From assembly GCA_900457075.1 (NCBI GenBank), contig UGYN01000002.1:2108001-2172000 (forward strand): DNA of 64,000 nt. Direction: 5' to 3'. Origin of the DNA: Serratia quinivorans. Its GTDB lineage: Bacteria; Pseudomonadota; Gammaproteobacteria; Enterobacterales; Enterobacteriaceae. Positions 18,468 to 28,854 of this stretch are shown piece by piece. Numbering within the stretch: position 1 is the stretch's first letter; the number at the start of each line of letters is the position of its first letter. The position numbers and the translations under genes were made by a program. The notes beneath the pieces were generated by a model that worked only from the letters and a program-made list of their open reading frames with translations, had not been told where the DNA came from and ran no database searches.

Positions 18468-19646
18468 CTAATACCCAACCTCGCCATAACGCCCACGGTA
18501 ATCTTTGGGCGTCATGTCATAACCTTTCTTGAACACCGAATAAAAATACTGCAGTGACGGGTAGCCACACATCTGTGAAATTTCGTTGATGGTCAACGAG
18601 GTAGCCGTCAGCAGGTTGCGGGCGCGATCCAGCTTTTCCTGATGGATCATATGGTGGATAGTTTCGCCGGTTTCATCCCTGAAGCGTTTTTCCAGGTTGG
18701 AGCGCGACAGGCCAATCGCGTCCAGCACCTGCTCGACCTTGATGCCCTTGCAGGCGTGATGGCGGATGTAATGCATCGCCTGAATTACCGCCGGATCGCG
18801 CAGCGAGCGGAAATCGGTAGAACGGCGTTCAATCACCTTCACCGGCGGCACCAGAATGCGCTGCAGCGGCAGCTCACGGCGATCGAGCAGTTGGTGCAGC
18901 AGCTTGGCGGCACGATACCCCATCTGACGGGTACCCTGCGCTACCGAAGACAGCGCCACCCGCGACAGGTAACGCGTCAGTTCTTCATTGTCGATACCGA
19001 TCACGCAAAGCTTTTCCGGCACCGCGATGTCCAGATGTTCGCACACCTGCAGCAAATGGCGCGCCCGCGCATCGGTCACCGCGATGATGCCGGTCTGCTG
19101 CGGCAAGGTCTGCACCCAGTCCGCCAATCGGTTCTGCGCGTATTGCCAGTTATCCGGCGCGGTGGCCATGCCCTGATACACCACGCCCTGATACTGCTCC
19201 AGCGCGACCCGCTGGCGGAAAGCATGCTCACGCTCCTGCGCCCAGCGTTTACCGCCTTCACTGGGCAAACCATAGAAGGCAAAACGATTAATGCCTTTTT
19301 CTTTCAGGTGACTGAATGCCGCCTCCACCAGCGCCTGATTGTCGGTAGCAATGTAGTGCACCGGCGGATAGTCCTCATCACGGTGATAAGAGCCGCCCAC
19401 CCCGACAATCGGTACCCGGACGTTATGCAGCAGTTGCTCGATGGCCCCATCGTCGAAATCGGCGATCACCCCATCGCCCAGCCAGTCCTTGATGTTGTCG
19501 ATACGGCAGCGAAAATCCTCTTCGATAAAGATGTCCCAGTCACATTGTGAGGCCTGTAAATACTCACCTACGCCCTCAACCACCTGGCGGTCGTACACTT
19601 TATTGGCGTTGAACAACAACGTAATGCGAAAGCGCTTTTCAAACAT
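18468..19646 (-). CDS. xylR: XylR, xylose operon activator
   Basis: A 392-residue regulator, the same length as E. coli XylR. The N-terminal LacI-like periplasmic-binding domain (about residues 1-285, RITLLFNANKVYDRQVVEGV at the start) senses D-xylose; the C-terminal AraC-type domain (about 290-392) has two helix-turn-helices ending in PSLQYFYSVFKKGYDMTP. It activates xylA and xylF promoters together with CRP in E. coli. A longer frame starts at 19694, but homology fixes the ATG at 19646. Here it lies downstream of xylH and is read in the same direction. Confidence 0.96.
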   Translation of the reverse strand: MFEKRFRITLLFNANKVYDRQVVEGVGEYLQASQCDWDIFIEEDFRCRIDNIKDWLGDGVIADFDDGAIEQLLHNVRVPIVGVGGSYHRDEDYPPVHYIATDNQALVEAAFSHLKEKGINRFAFYGLPSEGGKRWAQEREHAFRQRVALEQYQGVVYQGMATAPDNWQYAQNRLADWVQTLPQQTGIIAVTDARARHLLQVCEHLDIAVPEKLCVIGIDNEELTRYLSRVALSSVAQGTRQMGYRAAKLLHQLLDRRELPLQRILVPPVKVIERRSTDFRSLRDPAVIQAMHYIRHHACKGIKVEQVLDAIGLSRSNLEKRFRDETGETIHHMIHQEKLDRARNLLTATSLTINEISQMCGYPSLQYFYSVFKKGYDMTPKDYRGRYGEVGY

Positions 19647-19750
19647 GCCACATCCCCGGTAAACGAACTGCCCTCTGGGTCTGGGATAGCACAACTATCT
19701 GCAAGAACAGCAGGCATCACCTCATAACTGTGAGCTCAGACGCTATTCTT

Positions 19751-20935
19751 TTATGCCCGGCGCTTGGTGGCGGAGTCCATCCATACCGCCAGCAGCAAAA
19801 TGGCGCCCTTGACGATGTACTGCCAGAAGGTCGGCACGTCCAGCATGCTCATGCCGTTATCCAGCGACGCCATAATGAATGCGCCCATCACCGCGCCGGC
19901 CACGCTACCGATGCCCCCCGCCAGACTGGTGCCGCCAATCACGCAGGCGGCGATGGCGTCCAACTCGGCGATATTACCCGCCGAAGGCGAACCGGCACCC
20001 AGGCGCGAACTGAGGATCAACCCGGCAATCGCCACCATCAGGCCGTTGATGGCGAACACCGCCAGCTTGGTGCGCTCGACGTTAACGCCCGACAGCCGCG
20101 CAGCGTCAATATTGCCGCCGATGGCGTAGATCCGACGGCCAAAAGCGGTGCGGGTGGCCATAAATATCCCCGCCAACATCAGTGCGGTGAGGATCAGCAC
20201 CGGCGTCGGTACCCCACGGTAATCATTGAGCAAATAGATAGCCCCGAGCACCAGCAGCGCCAAAATGCTTTGTCGGGTGACGTCACCGCCTGCTGTCGCC
20301 ACCGGCAAACCGAGCTGGGCACGCCGACTGCGTCGCCGCCACTGCCAGGCGACAAACAGCATCAACCCAACGGCACCGATGCCAAAACCCAGGCCGTTCG
20401 GCAAATAGCTCTGGCCAATTTGCGACATCGCCCCGCTGGTCGGCGCGACCGTGGTGCCATTGGTAATGCCGATCAGGATGCCGCGAAAGGCCAGCATCCC
20501 AGCCAGGGTAACGATAAACGACGGAACCTTGCGATAGGCCACCCACCAACCGTTCCAGGCCCCCAACAGCAGGCCGGCCAGCAGCGTCACCACGATAGTC
20601 AGCGGCAGTGGCCAACCCAGCCAGACGTCAAAAATCGCCGCCGCCCCGCCCAGCAGGCCCATCATTGAGCCGACCGACAGATCGATTTCTGCCGAAACAA
20701 TCACAAACACCATGCCGACCGCCAAAATGCCGGTGATCGCCGTCTGGCGCAGCAGGTTGGAAATATTACGCGCGCTGAGATAGGCCCCTTCGGTGGTAAA
20801 GGTAAAGAACAGCATAATGACGACTATCGCCGCCAGCATCACAAACACCTGCAAATTGATAGATTTCAGTTTCACTATGGATTTTTTCTCCACCATTGGC
20901 GTCACGATCGCTTCAGATTGCGTGTTTTTCGACAT
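19751..20935 (-). CDS. xylH: XylH, D-xylose ABC transporter permease
   Basis: A 394-residue inner-membrane permease of the ribose/xylose class with about ten hydrophobic segments. [16 protein letters not shown] and the [22 protein letters not shown] segment are characteristic of the family. The ATG at 20935 is nine bases after GAGGA; it overlaps the end of xylG by 23 bp, as in E. coli, suggesting translational coupling. Forms the importer with XylG and XylF. Confidence 0.96.
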   Translation of the reverse strand: MSKNTQSEAIVTPMVEKKSIVKLKSINLQVFVMLAAIVVIMLFFTFTTEGAYLSARNISNLLRQTAITGILAVGMVFVIVSAEIDLSVGSMMGLLGGAAAIFDVWLGWPLPLTIVVTLLAGLLLGAWNGWWVAYRKVPSFIVTLAGMLAFRGILIGITNGTTVAPTSGAMSQIGQSYLPNGLGFGIGAVGLMLFVAWQWRRRSRRAQLGLPVATAGGDVTRQSILALLVLGAIYLLNDYRGVPTPVLILTALMLAGIFMATRTAFGRRIYAIGGNIDAARLSGVNVERTKLAVFAINGLMVAIAGLILSSRLGAGSPSAGNIAELDAIAACVIGGTSLAGGIGSVAGAVMGAFIMASLDNGMSMLDVPTFWQYIVKGAILLLAVWMDSATKRRA

Positions 20936-22454
20936 CTTTTTCACTCCTCAATGCGGCTTCCATCACCTGTTCCTGGGTCAAACCCTGGTTGACCAACGAA
21001 GCCTTGATACGCCCCTGGTGCATCACCAATACCCGATCGCTTAATCCCAACACTTCAGGCAGCTCCGAAGACACCACGATCACCGAAATACCCTGCTGGA
21101 CCAGCTGATTGATTAACTTATAGATTTCGTGTTTGGCACCGATATCGATACCGCGCGTCGGCTCATCCAGAATGAGAATTTTCGGCTTCAGAAGCAGGCA
21201 TTTGGCGAGTATGGCCTTCTGCTGGTTACCGCCGCTCAGCCGGGCTATCGCCAGTTCGGGTGAGGAAGTCTTCACTTTTAACTGCGCCAGCGATTGACGA
21301 ATGGTCGCCTGTTCCCGGGCATCATCAAGCACCGTCAGCACGCCGCTAAAGTCGCTCAGCGCCGCCAACGTCATGTTGGCCCCCACGCCCATCACCGGCA
21401 CGATGCCATCACGCTTGCGATCTTCCGGCACCATGGCAATGCCATATCGCATCGCCTGGCGGCAATTGTTGATGACGGCCGGCTGGCCATTGAGGCTAAT
21501 GCTCCCCTGCCAACGGCCAGGGTAGACGCCGAACAGGCACTGCATGGTTTCGGTACGCCCGGAGCCGACCAGCCCGGCAACCCCGAGGATCTCGCCGCGT
21601 CGCAGGGTGAAAGAAACATCGTCCACCCGACGAACGTGACGGTTCACCAGGTGCCAGGCGGTGAGATTATCCACCTGCAGGATCACCTCTCCGATATCAT
21701 GCTGTTGCTGCGGATAGAGCTCGGTTAATTCGCGCCCAACCATCATGGCGATAATATCGTCCTCGCTCATTTCCGCTGCCGGGCGCGTACCGATATGCTT
21801 GCCGTCGCGGATCACGCAGATCAGATCCGAGATCGCCTTCACCTCATTGAGCTTGTGCGAAATGTAAATGCAGGCGATGCCGTGATCGCGCAGATCCTCG
21901 ATGATCGCCAGCAGCGTAGCGGTTTCACTTTCGGTCAGCGACGCTGTCGGCTCATCGAGCACCAGCAGCCGCACCTGCTTGTTCAGCGCCTTGGCAATCT
22001 CCACCAGCTGTTGCTGCCCCAGGCCCAGTTCGCCGATCGGGGTGTTGGGATCCACCGCCAGCTTGACCTGCGCCAGCATCCTTCGGCAGCGCAGATACAT
22101 GGCGTCATAATCCATTACGCCGTACCGGCGCCATTCATTGCCGAGAAACATGTTTTCCAGCACCGTCATCTGCTTCACCAGCGCCAGTTCCTGATGAATG
22201 ATGGCGATGCCTTTCTGCTCGGTGTCGCGAATATTTTTCGCCGCTAATAAATCATCAGAGAAATAAATATCTCCCTGATAACTGCCGTGCGGATATATAC
22301 CGCACAGCACTTTCATCAGGGTGGACTTTCCCGAACCGTTTTCACCACACAGCGATAATACCTGGCCTGCCTCTAACTTCAGGCTGACATTATCTACCGC
22401 CTTGACCGCACCGAATTGCATGGTGATATTTTTCATTTCTAATAGGCTGGGCAT
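20913..22454 (-). CDS. xylG: XylG, D-xylose ABC transporter ATP-binding protein
   Basis: A 513-residue protein with two fused ABC ATPase domains. First Walker [10 protein letters not shown] (about residues 37-45), signature LGLGQQQ, Walker [11 protein letters not shown]; the second domain has a degenerate Walker A (GLVGSGRTE) but an intact signature LSGGNQQK and Walker [10 protein letters not shown], the usual asymmetry of sugar importers. Energises XylH. Lies between xylF and xylH. Confidence 0.96.
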   Translation of the reverse strand: MPSLLEMKNITMQFGAVKAVDNVSLKLEAGQVLSLCGENGSGKSTLMKVLCGIYPHGSYQGDIYFSDDLLAAKNIRDTEQKGIAIIHQELALVKQMTVLENMFLGNEWRRYGVMDYDAMYLRCRRMLAQVKLAVDPNTPIGELGLGQQQLVEIAKALNKQVRLLVLDEPTASLTESETATLLAIIEDLRDHGIACIYISHKLNEVKAISDLICVIRDGKHIGTRPAAEMSEDDIIAMMVGRELTELYPQQQHDIGEVILQVDNLTAWHLVNRHVRRVDDVSFTLRRGEILGVAGLVGSGRTETMQCLFGVYPGRWQGSISLNGQPAVINNCRQAMRYGIAMVPEDRKRDGIVPVMGVGANMTLAALSDFSGVLTVLDDAREQATIRQSLAQLKVKTSSPELAIARLSGGNQQKAILAKCLLLKPKILILDEPTRGIDIGAKHEIYKLINQLVQQGISVIVVSSELPEVLGLSDRVLVMHQGRIKASLVNQGLTQEQVMEAALRSEKDVEKHAI

Positions 22455-22483
22455 TATTCCCTCCGGATTACCGGCTTGCGGAA

Positions 22484-23479
22484 TTAATTAATCTCGGCTT
22501 TTTTATGGAAACCGTCGGCAACAATGGTGCTGTCGATATTCGATTTATCAACCGGAATAGGGGTTAATAACCAGGATGGCACGTCTTTGCTGCCGTTATT
22601 TAATGTGGCGTTAGCCTTCGGCTGTTCACCCTTGCCCAGTTGCACCGCGATGCCCGCCGCCTCGTCGGCCAGTTTGCTGATTGGCTTATACACCGTCATG
22701 GTCTGGGTACCGGCGACAATGCGCTTCACCGCCGCCAAATCGGCATCCTGACCGGAAATAGCCACCTTGCCCGCCAGGCCCTGCGCGGCCAGCGCCTGGA
22801 TAGCGCCGCCGGCGGTGGCATCGTTGGAAGCCACTACCGCGTCAATCTTGTTATTGTTGGCGGTCAGCGCATTTTCCATGATTTTTAATGCGTTTTCCGG
22901 CAACCATCCGTCGACCCACTGATCGCCCACCACTTTGATTTTCGCGCCGTCAATCAGCGGTTGCAGCACCTTCATCTGCCCCTGGCGAAACAGCTTGGCG
23001 TTGTTATCCACCGGCGAGCCGCCCATCAGGAAATAATTGCCCTGCGGCACCCGCTGCACCAGGCTTTGCGCCTGCAGCTCACCGACCTTTTCATTATCAA
23101 AGGAGATGTAAAAATCGATATCTGCGTTATTGATCATGCGATCGTAAGCCAGCACCTTAATGCCTTCCCGCTTGGCCTCGCTGATGACGTTGCTCAACAC
23201 CTTGCCGTTGTAGGGAATAATCACCAGCACGTCGACGCCGCGGTTGATCATATTTTCAATCTGCGCCATCTGGGTTTCTTCATTACCATTGGCCGACTGA
23301 ACAAACACATCCGCCCCCAGCGCTTTGGCTTTGCTGACGAAGATGTCGCGGTCTTTCTGCCAGCGCTCCAGGCGCAGGTCGTCGATCGCCATGCCGATTT
23401 TGACTTCTTTGCTCTGCGCCGGTTGGCTCGCCAGCGCCAGCAGCGCACAGACCGAAAGGAACACAGGTTTGAATTTCAT
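22484..23479 (-). CDS. xylF: XylF, periplasmic D-xylose-binding protein
   Basis: A 331-residue periplasmic binding protein: signal peptide to about residue 23 ([11 protein letters not shown]), then the two-lobe sugar-binding fold ([49 protein letters not shown]). First gene of xylFGH, transcribed away from xylA. The ATG at 23479 has AAAGGT upstream. Confidence 0.96.
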   Translation of the reverse strand: MKFKPVFLSVCALLALASQPAQSKEVKIGMAIDDLRLERWQKDRDIFVSKAKALGADVFVQSANGNEETQMAQIENMINRGVDVLVIIPYNGKVLSNVISEAKREGIKVLAYDRMINNADIDFYISFDNEKVGELQAQSLVQRVPQGNYFLMGGSPVDNNAKLFRQGQMKVLQPLIDGAKIKVVGDQWVDGWLPENALKIMENALTANNNKIDAVVASNDATAGGAIQALAAQGLAGKVAISGQDADLAAVKRIVAGTQTMTVYKPISKLADEAAGIAVQLGKGEQPKANATLNNGSKDVPSWLLTPIPVDKSNIDSTIVADGFHKKAEIN

Positions 23480-23513
23480 CTTATATACCTTTGTTATTTA
23501 ACGGGTAGGGGCA

Positions 23514-23544
23514 ATAATTGAAACAGACTGGTGATGCAACTTAG
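23514..23544. promoter_or_regulatory. Candidate XylR-type site on the xylF side
   Basis: TAATTGA followed by CAGACTG and GCAACT resembles the block starting at 23771 (TAATTGA, CAGCCTG, GCAAACT), one near each end of the divergent xylF-xylA region. Two similar sites are expected for an AraC-type activator of both promoters; not verified. Confidence 0.3.
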
Positions 23545-23716
23545 AGCGGATTGTTATCGGTTATTTAATATTCAGCAATTACTGATTTTTACCGGCCAAT
23601 TATGATTTTTGGTTTAATGTTGTTTTTATGATGGCGGTCATGCTTTCGCGCTGAAAAACAGCAGGTCGACAAATAAAAGTGAATTAAGCCTTAAATAAAC
23701 TGCGGTTAATAACCAA

Positions 23717-23738
23717 TTATGAGATCTGTCGCACATTT
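23717..23738. promoter_or_regulatory. Candidate CRP site in the xylF-xylA intergenic region
   Basis: TGAGA-TCTGTC-GCACATTT matches the CRP consensus TGTGA-N6-TCACA with one mismatch in each half. The E. coli xyl promoters share a CRP site between xylF and xylA, and this one lies 108 bp before the xylA start. The rest of the 366-bp region is AT-rich leader with no further gene. Confidence 0.55.
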
Positions 23739-23845
23739 AATAATTCTGTGAATTTAACTGTGAAATAACGTAATTGAGCAGCCTGTCGCAAACTCCGAAG
23801 ATAAAGCCATCCCGTAAACCGGGCATTGCTACCCAGGAGTCGATA

Positions 23846-25165
23846 ATGCAATCTTATTTTGATCAGCTTGAGCAAGTGCGCTACGAAGGCCCCACCAGTA
23901 ATAATCCGCTGGCCTTTCATCATTACAATCCGGATGAACTGGTGCTCGGCAAGCGCATGGCGGAGCACCTGCGCTTTGCCGCCTGCTACTGGCACACCTT
24001 CTGCTGGAACGGTGCGGACATGTTCGGCGTCGGCTCGTTCGATCGCCCCTGGCAGCAGCCGGGCGACGCGCTGACGTTAGCCAAACGTAAGGCCGACGTG
24101 GCGTTCGAGTTTTTCCACAAGCTGAACGTTCCCTATTACTGCTTCCATGACGTCGACGTCTCGCCGGAAGGCGCTTCGCTGAAAGAGTACCTGCACAACT
24201 TTGCGGTCATGACCGACGTGCTGGAAGAAAAACAACACAGCAGCGGCGTAAAACTGCTGTGGGGTACCGCCAACTGCTTTACCCATCCGCGTTACGGTGC
24301 CGGTGCGGCCACCAACCCGGATCCGGAAGTCTTCAGTTGGGCCGCCACCCAGGTGTTCACCGCCATGAACGCCACCCAGCGTCTGGGCGGTGAAAACTAC
24401 GTGCTTTGGGGCGGCCGCGAAGGCTATGAAACCTTGCTGAATACCGATCTGCGCCAGGAGCGTGAGCAAATTGGCCGCTTTATGCAGATGGTGGTGGAGC
24501 ACAAGCACAAAACCGGTTTCCAGGGCACCCTGCTGATCGAGCCAAAACCTCAGGAGCCGACCAAGCATCAATACGATTACGACGTCGCCACCGTGTACGG
24601 CTTCCTCAAGCAGTTTGGCCTGGAGAAAGAGATCAAGGTGAATATCGAAGCCAACCACGCCACGCTGGCAGGCCACTCGTTCCACCATGAGATCGCCACC
24701 GCCATCGCGCTCGGCATCTTTGGTTCCGTCGATGCCAACCGGGGCGACCCACAGTTGGGCTGGGATACCGACCAGTTCCCGATCAGCGTGGAAGAGAACG
24801 CGCTGGTGATGTTCGAAATTCTCAAGGCCGGGGGCTTTACCACCGGCGGGCTGAACTTCGATGCCAAGGTGCGCCGTCAAAGCACCGACAAATACGACCT
24901 GTTCTATGGCCATATTGGGGCTATGGATACCATGGCACTGGCGCTGAAGGTCGCGGCAAAAATGGTGACCGACGGTCAGTTACATCAGCAGGTATCAAAA
25001 CGCTATGCCGGCTGGAATGGTGAATTGGGCCAGCAAATTTTGCAGGGCAAACTGTCGCTCGAGGCGCTGGCGCAGTACGCTGAAGGACATGCACTGGCGC
25101 CACAGCACGTCAGCGGCCGCCAGGAACAGCTTGAAAACCTGATGAACCGCTATCTGTTCGGCTAA
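23846..25165 (+). CDS. xylA: XylA, xylose isomerase
   Basis: A 439-residue TIM-barrel isomerase converting D-xylose to D-xylulose (E. coli 440). Signature segments are visible: the catalytic histidine region [26 protein letters not shown], and the metal-binding [13 protein letters not shown] and [15 protein letters not shown]. The ATG at 23846 follows CAGGAGT; a longer frame from 23774 is not needed. Divergent from xylF; xylB follows 42 bp downstream. Confidence 0.97.
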   Translation: MQSYFDQLEQVRYEGPTSNNPLAFHHYNPDELVLGKRMAEHLRFAACYWHTFCWNGADMFGVGSFDRPWQQPGDALTLAKRKADVAFEFFHKLNVPYYCFHDVDVSPEGASLKEYLHNFAVMTDVLEEKQHSSGVKLLWGTANCFTHPRYGAGAATNPDPEVFSWAATQVFTAMNATQRLGGENYVLWGGREGYETLLNTDLRQEREQIGRFMQMVVEHKHKTGFQGTLLIEPKPQEPTKHQYDYDVATVYGFLKQFGLEKEIKVNIEANHATLAGHSFHHEIATAIALGIFGSVDANRGDPQLGWDTDQFPISVEENALVMFEILKAGGFTTGGLNFDAKVRRQSTDKYDLFYGHIGAMDTMALALKVAAKMVTDGQLHQQVSKRYAGWNGELGQQILQGKLSLEALAQYAEGHALAPQHVSGRQEQLENLMNRYLFG

Positions 25166-25173
25166 CTGACCCC

Positions 25174-25191
25174 GCGCGGCACTCGCCGCGC
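25174..25191 (+). terminator. Intercistronic hairpin between xylA and xylB
   Basis: GCGCGGC and GCCGCGC make a 7-bp perfect stem with an ACTC loop, directly before the xylB ribosome site (AAGGA). It probably attenuates or stabilises the upstream message rather than ending it, since xylB has no obvious promoter of its own. Confidence 0.5.
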
Positions 25192-25207
25192 CTTTAAGGA
25201 TCTTTCC

Positions 25208-26659
25208 ATGTATATCGGCATCGACCTCGGCACGTCCGGCGTAAAAGTCATTTTGCTCAGTGAGCAGGGCCAATTGCTCGCCAGCCACGGTGAGTCGCTG
25301 CCCATCTCCCGCCCTCATCCCTTATGGTCAGAGCAGGCCCCGCAGGACTGGTGGCACGCCACCGATCGCGCCATGCTGGCGCTGGGCAAGCAACACAGCC
25401 TGCAACAGGTGAAGGCCATCGGTCTCAGCGGCCAGATGCACGGCGCCACGCTGTTGGACGCACGGCAACAGGTGCTACGCCCGGCCATTTTGTGGAATGA
25501 CGGCAGAAGCGGCGCGCAATGCCTGGCGCTGGAACAGGCGGTGCCGCAATCGCGGCAAATCACCGGTAACCTGATGATGCCGGGCTTCACCGCCCCTAAA
25601 CTATTGTGGGTGCAACAGCATGAACCCCAGGTGTTTGAGCGCATCGATAAGGTGCTGTTGCCCAAAGATTATTTACGCTGGTGCATCACCGGCGACTTCG
25701 CCAGCGACATGTCGGACGCTGCCGGCACCGGCTGGCTAAACGTGGCGCAGCGCGACTGGAGCGACGAGATGCTGGCCGCCTGCGGCCTGACCCGCCGCCA
25801 GATGCCGCAACTGTTCGAGGGCAATCAGGTCACCGGGCAAACGCATACCGAACTGGCCCGGCGCTGGGGCATGTCCCCGGTACCTGTGGTGGCCGGTGGC
25901 GGCGATAATGCCGCCGGGGCGATCGGTGTCGGGCTGTATCAGGCCGGGCAGGCGATGCTGTCGCTCGGTACCTCAGGGGTTTATTTTGCCGTCAGCGACG
26001 GCTTTCTCAGCAACCCGGCCAGCGCGGTGCACAGTTTCTGCCATGCGCTGCCCGACACCTGGCACCTGATGTCGGTGACCCTCAGCGCCGCCTCCTGTCT
26101 GGACTGGGTTTGCAAACTGACTAACGTCGAAGACGTCGCCACCCTGCTGCGCAATGTCGAACAGGCCCCCCCGGCGGCGGCTCCGCTGTGGTTTCTGCCC
26201 TACCTGTCCGGCGAACGGACGCCGCATAACAATCCGAACGCCAAGGGGGCATTCTGGGGCCTCACCCACCAACATGGCCCGAACGATCTGGCGCGTGCGG
26301 TGCTGGAAGGCGTCGGTTTTGCCCTGGCAGAAGGCATGGATGTGCTGCACGCCAGCGGCCTGCAGCCCACCAGCATCACCCTGATTGGCGGCGGGGCGCG
26401 TAGCCCGTTCTGGCGGCAAATGCTGGCGGACATCAGTGGTCAACGGCTGGAATACCGCACCGGCGGCGACGTCGGCCCGGCGCTGGGGGCCGCGCGGCTG
26501 GCTCAAATCGCACTGAACCCGCAGCGCCCACTCGGCGAACTGCTGCCCGAACTGGCATTGGAGCAGGTGCATACCCCTAATGCCGAGCGCCATCAGCAGT
26601 ACGCCACACTGCGCAGCACCTTCCGCGAACTCTATACTCGCTTGTTGCCGCTGATGTAA
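25208..26659 (+). CDS. xylB: XylB, xylulokinase
   Basis: A 483-residue FGGY-family sugar kinase that phosphorylates D-xylulose to feed the pentose phosphate pathway. The N-terminal phosphate-binding loop IGIDLGTSGVK, the SGQMHGA motif, the central LSLGTSGVYF and the C-terminal LIGGGARSPFW are all present. Follows xylA in the same operon. Confidence 0.96.
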   Translation: MYIGIDLGTSGVKVILLSEQGQLLASHGESLPISRPHPLWSEQAPQDWWHATDRAMLALGKQHSLQQVKAIGLSGQMHGATLLDARQQVLRPAILWNDGRSGAQCLALEQAVPQSRQITGNLMMPGFTAPKLLWVQQHEPQVFERIDKVLLPKDYLRWCITGDFASDMSDAAGTGWLNVAQRDWSDEMLAACGLTRRQMPQLFEGNQVTGQTHTELARRWGMSPVPVVAGGGDNAAGAIGVGLYQAGQAMLSLGTSGVYFAVSDGFLSNPASAVHSFCHALPDTWHLMSVTLSAASCLDWVCKLTNVEDVATLLRNVEQAPPAAAPLWFLPYLSGERTPHNNPNAKGAFWGLTHQHGPNDLARAVLEGVGFALAEGMDVLHASGLQPTSITLIGGGARSPFWRQMLADISGQRLEYRTGGDVGPALGAARLAQIALNPQRPLGELLPELALEQVHTPNAERHQQYATLRSTFRELYTRLLPLM

Positions 26660-26666
26660 AACCAGT

Positions 26667-26687
26667 GGGGGCATTAGCCCTGCCCCC
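26667..26687 (+). terminator. Hairpin after xylB
   Basis: GGGGGCA and TGCCCCC form a 7-bp stem with a 7-nt loop eight bases after the xylB stop, followed by TTATTATT. Likely end of the xylAB transcript. Confidence 0.55.
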
Positions 26688-26805
26688 TTATTATTGCCAA
26701 ATCGAATAGTCGCCAGTGGCAAATGTCACTGCCAACCCGCCGGCTCCTCTCCTAAATTGGTGGCTGTCTTTTGACGCACTTCACCTCTGGATTAAGGAAC
26801 TGAAC

Positions 26806-28200
26806 GTGGAAAAAAACCAACAACAAAGCCGCAGAGCTTTCCTCAGCCAAACCGGCAAAATTACCACTGCCTGTGCGGTGATCGGCCTGACCGGCGGCGT
26901 GGCGCAGGCCGCCGTCCCCACTGGCAGCCCTTGTTTACCGGAGGCACAACCCATGACCCTGACCGACAGCCACTACTGGCTGAGCGATGTGCGGCTGGAA
27001 GAGGGTTTCGAGTACGATGGCGATACGGTGATCGGCACCCGCACCGCGCTCTATCAGCTTGAAATCAAAGACGGCAAGATTGCGGCCATCCACCCGAAGG
27101 ATGCCGCAGCCCCCGCTGGCGTACCGCGCTATCAGGCGCAGGGCCAGTTACTGTTACCGGCATTTCGCGACATGCATATCCATCTGGATAAAACCTTTTA
27201 CAGCGGCCCATGGCAGGCACCGCGCCCACGCCAGGGCAAAACCATCATGGATATGATCGCGCTGGAACAAACATTAATCCCCAAACTGTTGCCCACCTCG
27301 CAACAGCGCGCAGAAAACCTGATCGCCCTGCTGCAATCCAAAGGCAGCACCGTGGCGCGCAGCCACTGCAATATCGATCCGGTCAGCGGGCTGAAAAGCC
27401 TGGAACACCTGCAGCGCGCACTGGAAAATCACCGGGCAGATTTTAGCTGTGAAATCGTCGCCTTCCCGCAGCACGGGCTGCTGCATTCCAAAGTCGACGG
27501 CTTGATGCGCGAAGCCATGCAGATGGGAGTGCAATACGTTGGCGGGCTGGATCCGACCAATGTCGACGGGGCGATGGAGCAGTCGCTGGATGCCATGTTC
27601 CAGATTGCGCTCGATACCGGCAAAGGCGTCGATATCCACCTGCATGAAACCAGCCCGGCCGGGGTGGCAGCCATCAACTACATGATTACCACCGTAGAAA
27701 AGAACCCTTCGCTACGCGGCAAAGTCACCATCAGCCATGCCTTTGCCCTGACCGCACTGAACCCGAATGAATTAGAGGAAACCGCCACCCGACTGGCGGC
27801 GCAGCAAATCACCATCGCCTCGACGGTGCCGATCGGTGGGTTGATGATGCCACTGCCGCAGCTCAGTGAAAAAGGGGTATTTGTGATGACCGGAACCGAC
27901 AGCGTGATCGACCATTGGTCACCGTTCGGCACCGGCGATATTCTGGAAAAAGCCAACCTTTACGCCCAGCTCTATCGGGGTTCCGACGAGTTCCATCTGT
28001 CGCGCGCCATGGCGATTTCCACCGGCGGCGTGCTGCCGCTGAATGACAAAGGCCAACGGGTGTGGCCCAAAGTCGGGGACAGCGCGGAGTTCGTGTTGAT
28101 CGACGCCAGTTGCTCCGCCGAAGCGGTAGCCCGTCTGCCAACGCGCCGCACCACCTTCCATCAAGGGCGGCTGGTGGCCGGCCAGGTTGGCAAAGCCTGA
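26806..28200 (+). CDS. Tat-exported amidohydrolase (cytosine-deaminase-like)
   Basis: A 464-residue metal-dependent hydrolase. The likely start is the GTG at 26806 with AAGGAA upstream. It opens with a twin-arginine signal (SRRAFL, a hydrophobic stretch, and AQA-A near residue 33). Mature protein: metal ligands in HIHLDKTF (about residue 120, HxHxDK as in cytosine deaminases), VDIHLHET, ISHAFAL and the late aspartate in TGTDSVIDHW, all characteristic of the amidohydrolase superfamily. Periplasmic location is unusual for the cytosine-deaminase branch. First of three genes with a cysteine hydrolase and a GlxA regulator, suggesting stepwise breakdown of a nitrogen compound. Substrate unknown. 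Confidence 0.82.
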   Translation: MEKNQQQSRRAFLSQTGKITTACAVIGLTGGVAQAAVPTGSPCLPEAQPMTLTDSHYWLSDVRLEEGFEYDGDTVIGTRTALYQLEIKDGKIAAIHPKDAAAPAGVPRYQAQGQLLLPAFRDMHIHLDKTFYSGPWQAPRPRQGKTIMDMIALEQTLIPKLLPTSQQRAENLIALLQSKGSTVARSHCNIDPVSGLKSLEHLQRALENHRADFSCEIVAFPQHGLLHSKVDGLMREAMQMGVQYVGGLDPTNVDGAMEQSLDAMFQIALDTGKGVDIHLHETSPAGVAAINYMITTVEKNPSLRGKVTISHAFALTALNPNELEETATRLAAQQITIASTVPIGGLMMPLPQLSEKGVFVMTGTDSVIDHWSPFGTGDILEKANLYAQLYRGSDEFHLSRAMAISTGGVLPLNDKGQRVWPKVGDSAEFVLIDASCSAEAVARLPTRRTTFHQGRLVAGQVGKA

Positions 28201-28300
28201 TGCTGGTCCGCTAATGCCACCATGATGGCCGTTTTTGGCCTTCTCCCTTGCAGAATAACGGCTCAGTATGGCGTTATACCTAATTGGCGGAGGGCCGAAA

Positions 28301-28852
28301 ATGTCACATAGCGCGTTATTGATCATCGATGTTCAACAATCATTTCAGCATCGTCCATTCTGGCAAGAGCAGGATCTCCCCGCTTTCCAACAGGCGCTGA
28401 CGCGGCTGATTGAAGGCTGCCGCCAGCAGGGCGTAGCGCTGGTTGATGTATTTCATGTATCGCCAGAGGGGCCATTTTCGTTGGCGTCCGGCTGGGTAAA
28501 GCGCCTGCCGTTCCTCGACCATCAGGCCGATGTCACCGTACACAAACAGGTGCACAACGCGCTGACCGAATCCGGCCTGGATGCCTGGCTGCTGGAGCGA
28601 CACATCAAGCATTTGATTATTTGCGGCATTCGTACCGAACAGTGCTGTGAAACCACCACCCGGGTGGCGGCCGATCTCGGCTATCAGGTGACTTTCGTGA
28701 CCGAGGCCACGCTGACTTTCCCGATGCAGCATCCCGATGGAGAAGTCTTTACCACCGAACAACTCAAGCGGCATACTGAGACGGTGCTGGTCGACCGCTT
28801 CGCCCGCATCGCCAGCGTGGATGAGGCTCTGGCGCAACTCTCACAGGAGTAA
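28301..28852 (+). CDS. Isochorismatase-family cysteine hydrolase
   Basis: A 183-residue hydrolase. Catalytic aspartate in LLIIDVQQSF (about residue 10), a lysine in the expected central strand (TVHKQVHNAL), and the nucleophilic cysteine in GIRTEQCCETT (about residue 110). The family includes amidases such as nicotinamidase and biuret hydrolase. ATG at 28301 has GGAGGG. The GlxA-type gene starts 2 bp after its stop, so they are co-transcribed. It likely acts on a product of, or a compound related to, the amidohydrolase substrate. Confidence 0.85.
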   Translation: MSHSALLIIDVQQSFQHRPFWQEQDLPAFQQALTRLIEGCRQQGVALVDVFHVSPEGPFSLASGWVKRLPFLDHQADVTVHKQVHNALTESGLDAWLLERHIKHLIICGIRTEQCCETTTRVAADLGYQVTFVTEATLTFPMQHPDGEVFTTEQLKRHTETVLVDRFARIASVDEALAQLSQE

Positions 28853-28854
28853 CC

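Noticed and set aside
19730..20668. A 312-codon open frame antisense to xylH
   Set aside because: Low-complexity Gln/His/Arg-rich product of the kind produced by the opposite strand of a membrane-protein gene.
20913..20935. Overlap of xylG and xylH as a frameshift artefact
   Set aside because: Both ends match their E. coli counterparts, which overlap in the same way.
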